Part shown: positions 10,261 through 20,175 of the stretch, one piece after another
Position numbering within the stretch: position 1 is the first letter of the stretch
Layout: every line of letters starts with the position of its first letter
Assembly: GCA_013350335.1 (NCBI GenBank)
Contig: CM023541.1
Location: 67,097,390-67,161,389, forward strand
Source of the DNA: Chimonanthus salicifolius
Lineage: Eukaryota > Streptophyta > Magnoliopsida > Laurales > Calycanthaceae
Length of the DNA stretch: 64,000 nucleotides
Direction: 5' to 3'
Translations under genes and position numbers: made by a program
The notes under the pieces: generated by a model
Seen by the model: the letters and a program-made list of their open reading frames with translations, nothing else
Told to the model about the DNA's origin: nothing
The model's database searches: none

Positions 10261-12176
10261 TGGTTTTAGGGTTTAGGGGTTTAGGGGTTAGGGATTTAGG
10301 GTTTTAGGGGTTTAGTGTTTAGGGTTCTGGATTTAGGGTTTAGGTTTTGGTGTTTAGGGTTTAGGGTTTAGGGTTTACGGTTTTAGGGTTCGAGTTTTTG
10401 GGTTTAAGGGTTTATAGTATTAGAGTTTGGGGTTTTAGGGTTTTAGGGGTATAGGGTTTTAGGGTTCAGGGTTTAGGGTTTAGGGTTTTAGGGTTTTAGG
10501 TTTTAGGGTTGTAAGGTTTTAGGGTTTAAGTTTTAGAGTTTAGGGTTTAGGGTTTTAGGGTTTTAGGGTTTAAGGTAGGGTTTACGGTTTAGGATTTTAG
10601 GGTTTAGGGTTTTAAGGGTTTAGGGTTTTAGTTTTTAGGATTTTAGGGTTTCGCTTTTTGGGGTATTGGGTTTTAGAGGGTTTACGGTTTTAGGGTTTTG
10701 GGAATACTGTTTTAGGGGTATAGGGTTTTAGGGTTTAGGGTTTTGGGTTTAGGGTTTAGGGTGTAGGGTTTTAGGGTTTAGAGTTTTGGGGTTTTAGGGT
10801 TTAGGGTTTAGGATTTTACGGTTTTACGGTTTAGGGTTTAGGGTTTTAGGGTTTCAAGTTTTAGGGTTTAAGGGTTTAGGCTTTATGGTTTATGGTTTAT
10901 GATTTTAGGGTTTTAGGGTTTAGGATTTAGGGTTTTAGGGTTTTAGGGTTCTAGGGTTTAGGGTTCTAGGTTTTAGGGTTTTAGGGTTCTAGTGTTTTGG
11001 CTTTTAGGGTTTAGGGTTTTAGGGTTTTTGGGTTTAGTGTTTACGGTTTATGGCTTTATGGTTTTAGGGTTTAGGTTTTAGGGTTTGAGGTTTGAGGGTT
11101 TTAAGGTTTAGGGTATTTGGGTTTGAGGGTTTTAGGCTTTAGGGTTTAGGGTTTAGTGTAATAAGGTTTGGGGTTTTAGGGTTTTAGGGGTATAGGGTTT
11201 TAGGGTTTTAGGGTTTTAGGGTTAGAGGGTTGATGGTTTTAGGGTTTAGGGGTTTAGGTCTTTAGTATTTTTGGGTTTTAGTGGTATAGGGTTTTAGGAT
11301 ATAGGGGTTTAGTGGTTGAGGGTTTAGGGTTTTAGGGGTATAGGTTTTAAGGGTTTTAGGGTTTAGGTTTTGGGTTTTAGGGTTTTAGGAATTAGGATTT
11401 AGGGATTTTGGGTTTAGTTTTTAGCTTTTTTGGTTTTATAGTTTTAGGGTTTAGGGTTTAGGGTTTTAGGGTTAGACGGTTGAGGATTTTAGGGTGTAGG
11501 GTATTAGGGTTTGAGGGATTTAGGTTTTTATAGTTTAGTGTTTTAGGGTTTTAGGGTTTTAGGGTTTAGGGGTTTAGGGTTTTTGGGTTTAGGGGTATAA
11601 GGTTTTAGGGGTTTTTGGGTTTTAGGGTTTTGGGGTTTAGGGTTTTAGGGGTATATGGTTTAAGGGTTTTGGTTTTGGGGTTTAGGGTTTAGGGTTTACG
11701 GTTTAAGGTTTAGGGTTTAGGGTTTTAGGGTTTAGGGTTTTAGGGTTAGGGTTTAGGGTTTAGGTTTTTAGGGTTTTAGGGGTTTAGGGTTTTATGGTTT
11801 TAGGGGTTTAGGTTTTTAGGGTTTAGGGTTTGGGTTTAGTTAGGGTTTAGGGTTTTAGGGTTTAGAGTTTTAGGGTTTAGGGTTTTACTGTTTTTGGGTT
11901 AGGGTTTACGGTTTTATGGTTTCAGGGGTTTTAGTGGTCTAGGGTTTTATGGTTTAAGCTTTATGTTTTTGGGTTTAGAATTTAGGGTTTAGGGTTAATG
12001 GTTTAGGGTTTAGGGTTTTAGGGTTTTAGGGGTTTAGTGTTTTATGGTTTTAGGGTTTGAGGGTTTTAGGGTTAGGGTTTAGGGTTTAGGGTTTTTGGGT
12101 TTTAGGGTTTTAGGGATTTGGGTTTGGGATTTATGATTTTAGGGTTTTGGGGGTTTAGGGGTTTTGGGTTTAGAGT
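10261..12176 (+). repeat. Degenerate plant telomeric repeat array, block 2
   Basis: Same TTTAGGG/TTTTAGGG character and strand as block 1. It carries its own frequent variant GGGGTATAGGG (for example near 10447, 10707, 11187, 11327, 11648), rare in block 1, so the two blocks have partly separate amplification histories. It starts directly at the truncated LTR and ends at the TG of the next LTR. No gene is seen. Confidence 0.92.
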
Positions 12177-12689
12177 TGTAACACCCTGGAATTTCAAAGT
12201 TATCATTTTATATGAAAATATTCATATTTACGGAATTGCCATTGTGATAAAATTGATTTGAATTTAAATGGGTCAATGGCTCAATCAAGACCAAAAGGAT
12301 GGTAGTTGGTTTACAAAACAAATAAATGGATAAGATGAATTTAAACGGGTCAAGAATCATATTTGGGTCAAATTTTGATAAATGGGTCAAAATGGATAGA
12401 TGGGACCCAATGGGTCGTAAATAGCATGATTAGCCATGGATTGAGTTCAAGCTTAGTTAATTTAAGATTATTAATTTCTTGAGTTTGGTTTGAGTTGAAA
12501 TGAATGATGGGTTTAGTTGAGTTGAATTTATTAGTTAAGTTAAATTAAATGAATGAGTTAGGTTGGGTGAGTTGAATAAATGAGTTGAATGAATATGTAT
12601 TTTTAAATGAGTAAGATGTAGAGATAGAAGGATTGTAGGCTGTTTCAAATTCAAACATTAAGAATTATTGGCTGCATGGGAAACTTATA

Positions 12690-13310
12690 TGCATGTAACT
12701 CCCACCCAAGTTAAGAATGAAAATGACGTTACATGGAGTTACTTGGGTGAGAGTTGAGTTTTTCAAATCATTATGCACGTTGGAGTTGGTATAGGGTTTA
12801 TGCCATGCTTGGGTCTTCAAAAGACAGCCCATATATGGATTGATGGTTCATGCATGTAACTCCAAGGTTGGAGAATAAAATAGGTAGCTGATTGGAGGAG
12901 TTACACACAATAGATTATGGCATTCCAAATTCAAATTAGATGTTAAACCAATGGGAGTTACAAAGTGTGTTCACACTTGGAGGAGGGGAGTTTTATTCCC
13001 ATGATAGAACTCCCACATGGGACGTTGATGAGGACCAAATGGGGCTGATTGGAGCTGCTGTTGGTGGAGTTACACTTGAGAGTAGTGGCTGTTACATAGC
13101 CAAAATTGAGAGGCAGCTAACAAAGGGACGGTGCAGCACATGGGGGTTACATTTCAAAGTGAAACTCCCATGTGAGAACCTAAGAAAAAGGGGGGGTTAC
13201 ACTAGTTCAACCACAAGGGACGTTGGTTGCTTGGGGTGTTTCATTTCATAGATGAAACCCCCAAGTAACATAAAGAACCTTGATTGAGGAGAGGGAGTTA
13301 CACAAGGATT
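12690..13310 (+). repeat. Cluster of GGAGTTAC motifs with inverted repeats in U3
   Basis: GGAGTTAC or GGGGTTAC recurs about seven times (near 12736, 12898, 12954, 13070, 13143, 13194, 13299), and reverse-strand GTAACTCC also occurs (near 12697 and 12857). Several flanks form inverted repeats: CACATGGG...CCCATGTG (about 13137-13175), and CTTGGGG with GTTTCAT pairing back to ATGAAAC and CCCCAAG (about 13230-13265). It is present in the 3' LTR in a more diverged form (about 21820-22440). Confidence 0.6.
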
Positions 13311-13810
13311 AACCTTGGGCTGTTTTTGGTCAAGCAAAGGATTTTCATTGTTACTCTCTCTATCTCTCTATCTCTCTTAGACGTCCTCTATCTGTCTAAA
13401 CCAAGAGCAGCAGCTGGTTGCTCATTTCAATTAGTTTTTGGGTAATCCTTTCATCAAGACAAAAATCAGCAAAAGGGTTTTGGCAACAATGTTAGCAATT
13501 TCATTCAAGACCAAAGTTCCCTTTCTCTCTCTCTCTCTTAAGTCCTTGTCACCTGGCTGAATTATCTCAAGGAGCTTGCATCAAGATCAGTCTCAGCCCA
13601 AAGAACAGTAAGAGAGAAGGAGAGGTCAAGGAGATAAAGGGTCAAAGAAGGAGTCAAAAGAACCGAAGGAGACGCGGTATTAGTAAGTGCATTTTGAACC
13701 CTTGTTTAATAGATTGGTTAAGAAAATGAGATTTGGCCATTGTATGGCCAGATCCATCAATGGTTTAGACCTAGAATTATGATGTTTAAAACGATAAAAT
13801 ATGGACCATA

Positions 13811-15004
13811 GGGTTCGGCCCCATTGGATGGCCGAACCCCATGGAAAAACTTGGTGGATTCTATGGTATTTGAAAGTCAAAAATCCATATTTTGGAGTGA
13901 GGATTTTAAAAGATTTTTATATGGAATTAAGCTTGCTGTTTTGGAGTGGATATGACATGACTAAACCATATTTATCTTATGTTAATTTACTGATTAATTT
14001 CATAGATAAATATGGGTGGATTTCCATTAAGAGAACCATAGGGTTCGGCCATGTGTATGGCCGAACCCCATGGACTGATTTAGATGATTTTAAGTGTGTA
14101 TTTTAAAAAAGGTAAAAACATAAATAAGGAAGTTATTTTGGACATAGATGAATGATTAAGAAACTCAAAACCAAAGGACATAGGGTTCGGCCACCATGGA
14201 GGGCCGAACCCCATGCAAATAAAGGTATGGTTGTGATGTATTTGAAACATATAAGCCATGAAGTATGTGGACTGTTTTGGGTTATTATTTAAGATTCAAA
14301 TACATGCTTTGGAAAGGGTTAAAAGCATGGATCTGTATGACAAAGGACTGAAGTTAATATGGTTTAAAACAGTGGTCCAAAACTGATGAAATGGATCATT
14401 TGGATCGGCCATTTTGGATTGCCGAATTTCATGAATTAATATGGTCATTTGGGACAAGTAGATGAACTGATTTAGATGGTGTTTAAGAGGTATAATGGCA
14501 GCAATAGTATATTGATATTGTATGTTTTAATAACACCAAAAACATGTTTTAGAAGAACAAAACATGGACATAGGGTTCGGCCACCTTGGATGGCCGAACC
14601 CCATGTAAGTATTTGGTTGTTTGGATTGGCTTTCAAAAAGATGGAAATCACATCAATTATGGATTTGGTATTAAGATGATGGAAAATAGGATAAAAATCT
14701 TTAGGGTGAGGCTCGGCCATGTTATGTGGCCGAACCCCACCAACTGTCATGTAATGGACTTTGTTGTCTAAATTAGGCTAAGGATAGCATAATGGCATTA
14801 TTGTAAATAAGGATGAAAAGATGAAATGATCAAAAGAATGGATTTATGAGCCAAAACCTAAGGCGGTAAGATTCGGCCATGTAGTATGGCCGAACCCTAC
14901 CAAGTGTCATTTGGAAAGTTTGGGATAATTAGATAGTATTAAGTAAATAAAAGATTTATCAAAGTTTAAATGGGTGAGGTTCGGCCATGGGGTATGGCCG
15001 AACC
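13811..15004 (+). repeat. Array of eight U3 hairpins in the 5' LTR
   Basis: Hairpins with arms GGGTTCGGCC(AT) and (AT)GGCCGAACCC lie at 13811-13839, 14041-14068, 14183-14211, 14403-14426 (weak), 14573-14601, 14710-14736, 14870-14897 and 14978-15004. Spacing is about 110-230 bp and the intervening sequence is unrelated AT-rich DNA. Most have CCATG just after the second arm. The array stops about 70 bp before the TATA box. Confidence 0.9.
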
Positions 15005-15074
15005 CCACAAAGTGGATTTTTGGGATTTAAATCAAATTAGAATCATATGGTCAAATGATTAACTTGCTGCCATG

Positions 15075-15081
15075 TATATAG
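15075..15081 (+). promoter_or_regulatory. Predicted TATA box of the 5' LTR
   Basis: TATATAG occurs in the context CATGTATATAGGG, at the same place relative to the hairpin array as TATAATAAGG in the other families. The start of the transcribed R region is expected about 30 bp downstream. This assignment is inferred from position. Confidence 0.5.
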
Positions 15082-15306
15082 GGTATTCGGATTTCTAGAA
15101 CGGTGTACAAAGTCGTGATCGAAAGACGGTCCAAAGGAAGGGTTGAACAAAGTAAAAATATTGTAGGTTTCCTACCTTGTTGTAACCACACAACTTATTC
15201 GCTGTTTTATGTTTATTTGAATAAGTTATTTGAATCAAATGTTATATTTACAAATGGCATGTTTGCATAGACATCTCATGCATAGCATGGGATGATGGGG
15301 AAGTAA

Positions 15307-15456
15307 CCGGAGGCCACACTCCGTCGGGGCGTCCGAAAGACCATTGTGGGGTACCCTGATGATGAGAATCCCATCAGGAGGAATCCGGAGGCCACACTCC
15401 GTCGGGGCGTCCGAAAGACCACTGTGGGTTACCTTGACGATGAGAATCCCGTCAAG
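15307..15456 (+). repeat. Duplicated 78-bp module with covarying hairpin
   Basis: Two direct copies (15307-15384 and 15385-15456) each contain CACACTCCGTCGGGGCGTCC and a short hairpin. Copy 1 has CCTGATG (15355-15361) pairing CATCAGG (15372-15378). Copy 2 has CTTGACG (15433-15439) pairing CGTCAAG (15450-15456). Two base pairs differ between the copies and both remain paired. Confidence 0.8.
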
Positions 15457-16011
15457 TGATGGCTATGTTGAATGGTGATGGGTGGGACTCATTACATGTT
15501 CATTTCATACATAGCATATTTTTATAGAATTTGTCACACATGTATAACTATTATCCTATTTGCATGTTTTTGACTAACCATGTGGTAGCCCTATTCGGAA
15601 ACACTACTGGGCGCGTTGATCTAACGCCCTATCTATATCTTTAGTGGATGATGCAGGGAAAGGAAAGAATGTGGTTGGAGAAGAGGACCAAGTACGAAAA
15701 CTTGGGCGATTTGAATGATTGCAATGGACTATGAATGGATTTTTGTTATGGACTTGTTAGTTGATTTATTTGGAACAATGTAATTTGTTAAATTAGATGT
15801 TGGCATGTAATAAGTAGTTAGGTAGATGCTATGGTTGGATTTATTTGAATGGTTTGGAATGAATAGTAGATTAAGGTTATATAATAATTTTGGAGAATAA
15901 ATAAGGTACTTTGCTATCTAAAAAAAAAAAAATGGAAATTGGATTAATCATAGGTTCTATTATAACCTCAGTTAGATCTAGGCTAAGTTAATTCCGCTAG
16001 ATAAATATGTA

Positions 16012-16097
16012 CCATGTACGGATCAGTTTTATGAACTTAGTTCATACGCACATGGGCTTGGCCAGTTAAGGGTCGGATTTAGAGATCCGAACTTAAC
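16012..16097 (+). other. Twin stem-loop upstream of the primer site (5' LTR, element 1)
   Basis: Stem A pairs CCATGTACG (16012-16020) with CGCACATGG (16047-16055), with one mismatch here that is perfect in the 3' LTR. It encloses TGAAC...GTTCA (16032-16044). Stem B pairs GTTAAG (16065-16070) with CTTAAC (16092-16097), extended by GTCGGAT and ATCCGA, with a GG/A internal loop. It lies about 100 bp before the end of the LTR. Confidence 0.68.
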
Positions 16098-16196
16098 TCG
16101 CGTCGTGACATTCCGCCCCGATCACTTATTGATTATTATTATTTAAAAAAAAAATAAACTCTGAATTTTAGAGTGAAAAGGGCGGGGTGTTACAGT

Positions 16197-16208
16197 TGGT
16201 ATCAGAGC
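16197..16208 (+). other. Primer binding site, initiator-Met tRNA type
   Basis: TGGTATCAGAGC starts two bases after the LTR end. It is the classical plant LTR-retrotransposon site complementary to the 3' end of initiator-Met tRNA, used to prime minus-strand DNA synthesis. Confidence 0.93.
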
Positions 16209-16601
16209 GAAACGGGAAGTTGAATCTTCCGAAGTAAGATTAAGACGGTTTCATGTCTCACTGACGGATAAGAATCCCAACTGACCGACTCTTCGGAGTC
16301 CGCTGACTGGGGGCCGGATTAATTTACTTCGTGGACTCAGACTGAACAAATCAATCTGAGAACAACAGTGAAAGATAGCAAAAGTACATTATTATAATTC
16401 ATCTATCAAACGTAGCAAAATAGGATATACATTTCCCAATACTCCCCAATTGAGAAAAACAAACATAGGGAATTTAGAGACTCTCCCCTCAAAAACAAAT
16501 AGAAAAAAATCAAGTTTGCTTATTTGGAAATCTCCCCAAAATTGTGAAAAATACAAACTATATGAGGAAACTAAGTCAATAATGTTTTATGACTTAGGGA
16601 A
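16209..16601 (+). other. Untranslated leader between primer site and gag
   Basis: About 390 bp with no open frame of note. A short ORF (16450-16740) overlaps the gag start in another frame and has no recognisable features. The corresponding leader of element 3 is 45680-45935. Confidence 0.6.
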
Positions 16602-17060
16602 ATGGCTCCAAAGAAAAAGATCCCTCAGAATCAGAAAGGGAAGGAAAAGGTGTTGCAAATCACGCAACATGAGAAAGTGTTGTCGCAACACGAAAAATCT
16701 GTGCATGAGAAGGAGCCGTCTATACATGAGAAAGAGGTAACCCAACCTGATGAGGAGCAACCTGTTCATGAAAAGTCTCACAATGAGGAAGAATCACAGC
16801 ACTCATGGAGGGAAGAAAAGGGGAGTGAGAATGCATCACAGAAGGAGGGAGAAGGAAACAGTGGTGTACATATACCACATGTGCCGCCTGAGCTTCAGGG
16901 ATTAGTCCAAGCAGTGGTAACCTCAGTACTCCAGCAACATATGAATGGGAGTGAAAGTTCCAGGGATGCCAGTGACCGTAGTATGGCACGAGAATTTCAA
17001 CAACAGCGTCCTCCCTACTTCAAAGGGAAAGAGGGGGCTGTCGGAGCGAGCATTGGCTGA
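16602..17060 (+). pseudogene. gag, N-terminal part (element 1)
   Basis: The frame opens with a basic MAPKKK stretch, then a Glu/Gln/His-rich low-complexity region with repeated HEK motifs (residues about 15-75), then a capsid start with PPELQGLVQAVVTSVLQQ (about residues 93-110). The start is chosen because element 3 has the equivalent ATG (45679, minus). Translation runs out of frame near 17050, where one base is missing relative to element 3, and stops at 17060. The capsid continues in another frame. Confidence 0.85.
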
Positions 17061-18343
17061 AGAAGATCACTCAGATCTTAAAATTACTTAAGATCTCGAG
17101 TCATGCTGACAGGATTTTACTGGCTACTTCACAATTGATAGAAGATGCCGGTAAATGGTGGGAGGTGGTGGAGAAGCAGAGGGAACTCATACCAGTTAGG
17201 GAGAGGACGGCCATGACATGGAATGAGTTTTCAGCAACCTTTCTGGAACATTACTTTCCGGAGGAGGAGAAGGAGCGACAGACGGAACTTTTTCTGTCCT
17301 TAGTACAGGGCTCTATGACGGTGGCAGAGTATCACCGTGAATTTCTCAGTTTATCCATTTATGCATTCTATATGGTGGACACAGAACTTCGCAAGGCAAG
17401 AAAGTTTGAGAGGGGTCTACAGCCAAACATCAGGGCCAAAGTGACCATATTTAAGTGCACCACATTGACTGAGGTGGTCAGCAAGGCCACAATAGCAGAA
17501 AAGGAGTTGAATGCAATAGTACGGTTTGACAATCGTCGAGCTCCAAGTGGGAGGGGTGGGTTTCAGCCCAACAAGAGGTTCCGTCCGAACTTCAGTAGAC
17601 CCTCACCATCTACTGGGTCCGCAGGGAGCTTTCGTCCCAACCAGCCCTCCCCATCTGCATCAGTCACCCAGTCATTCAAAGGGGTGAACAACTGTTTTCA
17701 CTGTAACCAGCCGGGTCACTTCAAGAGAGACTGTCCAAAGCTCAATAGGCTCTCGTATTCCAGAGGATCTTTCAGTCCACCAGCTAGGCCAGCTAACTCC
17801 CGAGGAGGCAGGACATATAATCAGGCGGGACGGGCGCCTACTCCTACCGGATCTGGACGACTATTTGCTCTGGAACCTCCTGAGGATGTGGATCATTCTG
17901 TGATTCAAGGTGTGGCCGTTGTCAATAGTTCTTATGCTTATGCATTGTTTGATTCTGGAGCATCGCACTCTTTTATATCTGCATCCTTTATAACTGCTAC
18001 TGGAACACTAGTACAAAAGCTGTCCACCACACTCACAGTAGTATCCCCTGTCGGAGACACGTCTTTGGGACTCATATGCACGGCCATAAATACAGAACTC
18101 GCTGGACTCAGATTTGAGTTCAATTATTTGGTACTCGACATGACTGAGTACGATATTATATTTGGCATGGACTGGTTGGCTAGTTATGAAGCCAATATTG
18201 ATTGTTATCGCCGAAGAGTGACATTTTGGTCACCCGAGGGAAAGCAGTATATAGTTCGTGCCGACAAGCAAAGCAGATTGCAGGAAGGGTTGCATCACTT
18301 GGTATTGAATCAATATTGTCATCAACAAAGCACCAGTCACTGA
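17054..18343 (+). pseudogene. gag capsid, CCHC knuckle and aspartic protease (element 1)
   Basis: Continues gag after the frameshift; the uninterrupted frame from its first Met starts at 17135 (402 residues). It contains the Retrotrans_gag core (KWWEVV, then FLEHYFPEEEKERQ), an Arg/Ser/Pro-rich linker, one CX2CX4HX4C zinc knuckle (C187, C190, H195, C200 of that frame) for RNA binding, then the protease with catalytic DSGAS (residue 273) and a following FGMDWL motif. No stop codon interrupts 402 codons. The frame is lost near 18320 by an indel just before reverse transcriptase. Confidence 0.9.
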
Positions 18344-18366
18344 ACTTCCAGCAATTGTGAAAGAAT

Positions 18367-18726
18367 TTGTTGATGTCTTTCCAAAAGAACTTCCTGGTAT
18401 ACCGCCCTATGAGGGAGCTCAATTTTGAGATCAAGCTATATCCTGGTACCTCACCAGTGTCTCTACCCCATTATCGAATGGCACCAGCAGAAATGTCCGA
18501 GTTGAAGAAGCAGCTTGATGAATTACTCAGACTGGGTTGCATTCGGAACAGCACATCGTCATGGGGAGCTCCAGTGTTGTTCGTGAAAAAGAAGGATGGT
18601 TCACTTAGAATGTGTGTGGACTACCGGAAGTTGAATCAGCTAACTGTCCGGAACAAGTATCCTCTACCCAGGATCGATGATTTATTCGATCAGTTGAGGG
18701 GATCCAGTCATTTTTCTCAAGATTGA
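18367..18726 (+). pseudogene. Reverse transcriptase, N-terminal part (element 1)
   Basis: Contains the gypsy RT entry motif [18 protein letters not shown], the [22 protein letters not shown] fingers region and the DYRKLN / [15 protein letters not shown] motifs. The frame ends at 18726, where a T run (18710-18715) appears one base too long relative to the expected [14 protein letters not shown]. That segment is readable in the next frame at about 18722-18760. Confidence 0.9.
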
Positions 18727-18821
18727 TCTGATGTCCGGTTATCATCAAATCCGGGTCAAAGAGGAAGACATTCGAGAAAACAGCTTTCAGAACACGGTAT
18801 GGACTATTTGAATTTGTAGTC

Positions 18822-20021
18822 ATGCCATTTGGGCTTACCAACGCACCGGCTGTGTTCATGGACTTAATGAACAGAATATTCCGTCCATATTTGGATCGGT
18901 TTGTTATAGTGTTCATTGACGATATCCTGATCTATTCCAAGAGTCAGGAGGATCATGCTGAGCATCTTCGAATAGTATTGAACACCTTGAGACAGAACCA
19001 GCTGTATGCCAAAGCAAGCAAATGCGAATTTTGGCTACCTGAGGTCAAATTCTTAGGGCATGTTATAACAGCAGATGGTATAGCCGTTGATCCGGCTAAG
19101 GTGGCAGCAGTAAGTGAGTGGAAAGCACCAAAGAATGTCACCGAAATCCGTAGTTTTCTGGGTTTGGCTGGATATTATAGGAAGTTTATCATGGACTTCT
19201 CCAAAATTGCATCCCCATTGACTCGACTCACGCAGAAAGGAGTCAAATATGAATGGTCAGAGCTGTGCAATCAGAGATTTGAGGAGCTGAAAGAGAGACT
19301 TACAACTGCTCCTATTCTAGTTTTGCCGGAAAGGGGCAAAGGTTATGAAGTACAATGTGATGCATCAGGAGAGGGACTGGGATGTTCACTCATGCAACGT
19401 AATCGGGTGGTGGCATATGGTTCAAGACAACTAAAGATACATGAACGCCTCTACCCCACACATGATCTGGAATTAGCTGCGGTGGTCTTCGCTCTCAAAA
19501 GCTGGAGACACTATCTATATGGTGAGAAGTTTGAAGTATTTTCAGATCACAAGAGCTTGAAGTATTTATTTGATCAGAAAGAGCTCAACCTGAGGCAGCG
19601 CAGATGGATGGAATATCTGGCGGACTATGAATTTGCACTTCGATATCATCCGGGAAAGGCCAACAAAGTGGCGGATGCTCTCAGCCGCATGTCTCATGCA
19701 TCAGTGGCATGTTTGATCAGGACTGAATGGGAGATGTTGAATTCCATTCGTGAGTTTAATCTATACATCACAAACCATGGGAGTATGTACAATTTGATCA
19801 TACGATCCAACATGGTTACAAAGATTGAACAGGAGCAACGAACAGATCCGGAAATGGCAGAGACATGGGCCAAGATGTCTAATGGCGAGGTTGTACCGGA
19901 TTGGGAATTACGACCAGGACAGGGTCTTATGTTCCGGGGTAGGAATATATGTGCCAAGAAGCTGCAGAAAAGAATTATTGATAGAGGCACATCAGAGCAA
20001 GTTGTCCATTCATCCGGGTAG
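18822..20021 (+). pseudogene. Reverse transcriptase palm, RNase H and linker (element 1)
   Basis: 399 uninterrupted codons. [12 protein letters not shown] begins the palm, and the catalytic FIDD (the YXDD box) is at residues 31-34 (18912-18923). The thumb follows with [11 protein letters not shown]. RNase H follows with the acidic residues in [23 protein letters not shown] and VADALSR. The tail leads toward integrase and is lost to a frameshift near 19970-20000. The residues needed for catalysis that I can see are present. The domain makes and degrades the RNA:DNA hybrid during reverse transcription. Confidence 0.93.
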
Positions 20022-20140
20022 CACAAAAATGTATCATGACTTAAAAAGACATTATTGGTGGCATGGACTCAAGAAGGATGTTGCAGGACTACTGTGGCTC
20101 ATTGTTTAACTTGTCAGCAGGTTAAGACGGAACATCAGAA
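19960..20140 (+). pseudogene. Integrase HHCC zinc domain (element 1), frameshifted
   Basis: [19 protein letters not shown] and [11 protein letters not shown] are readable in a frame shifted from the RNase H frame. After another shift near 20080, the CLTCQQV part gives the two cysteines. This N-terminal integrase domain normally helps multimerise the enzyme and bind LTR ends. Confidence 0.8.
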
Positions 20141-20175
20141 GCCACCAGGGTTACTCAAGCCCTTTAGCAGTGCCG

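Larger units (their letters stand above)
12177..16194 (+). repeat. 5' LTR of element 1
   Basis: Starts TGTAACACCCTGG and ends GGGCGGGGTGTTACA, followed two bases later by the primer site. Contents in order: a GGAGTTAC-motif region (about 12690-13310), a CT-rich microsatellite (13350-13540), eight U3 hairpins (13811-15004), TATATAG (15075), a duplicated hairpin module (15307-15456), the twin stem-loop (16012-16097) and an A tract (16145-16155). The ORF-like stretches inside are not retained intact in the 3' LTR or lack protein family features. Confidence 0.93.

Noticed and set aside
12940..13251. 103-residue ORF in the 5' LTR of element 1
   Set aside because: The equivalent part of the 3' LTR (22080-22400) has indels that break the frame, and no domain is recognisable.
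13811..15004. GGTTCGGCC hairpins as microRNA precursors or intrinsic terminators
   Set aside because: Arms of 10-12 bp are too short for plant microRNA precursors, and intrinsic terminators are bacterial. The hairpins also lie upstream of the predicted TATA box.
13811..15004. Spaced palindromic repeats as a CRISPR array
   Set aside because: Spacing is irregular (about 110-230 bp), the genome is a plant, and the spacers are ordinary LTR sequence shared between both LTRs.
15920..15932. Poly(A) tract as the tail of a LINE or SINE insertion
   Set aside because: Short A tracts occur at fixed places in the LTRs (here and at 16145-16155, and at 25049 and 25269 in the 3' LTR), so they are LTR features.
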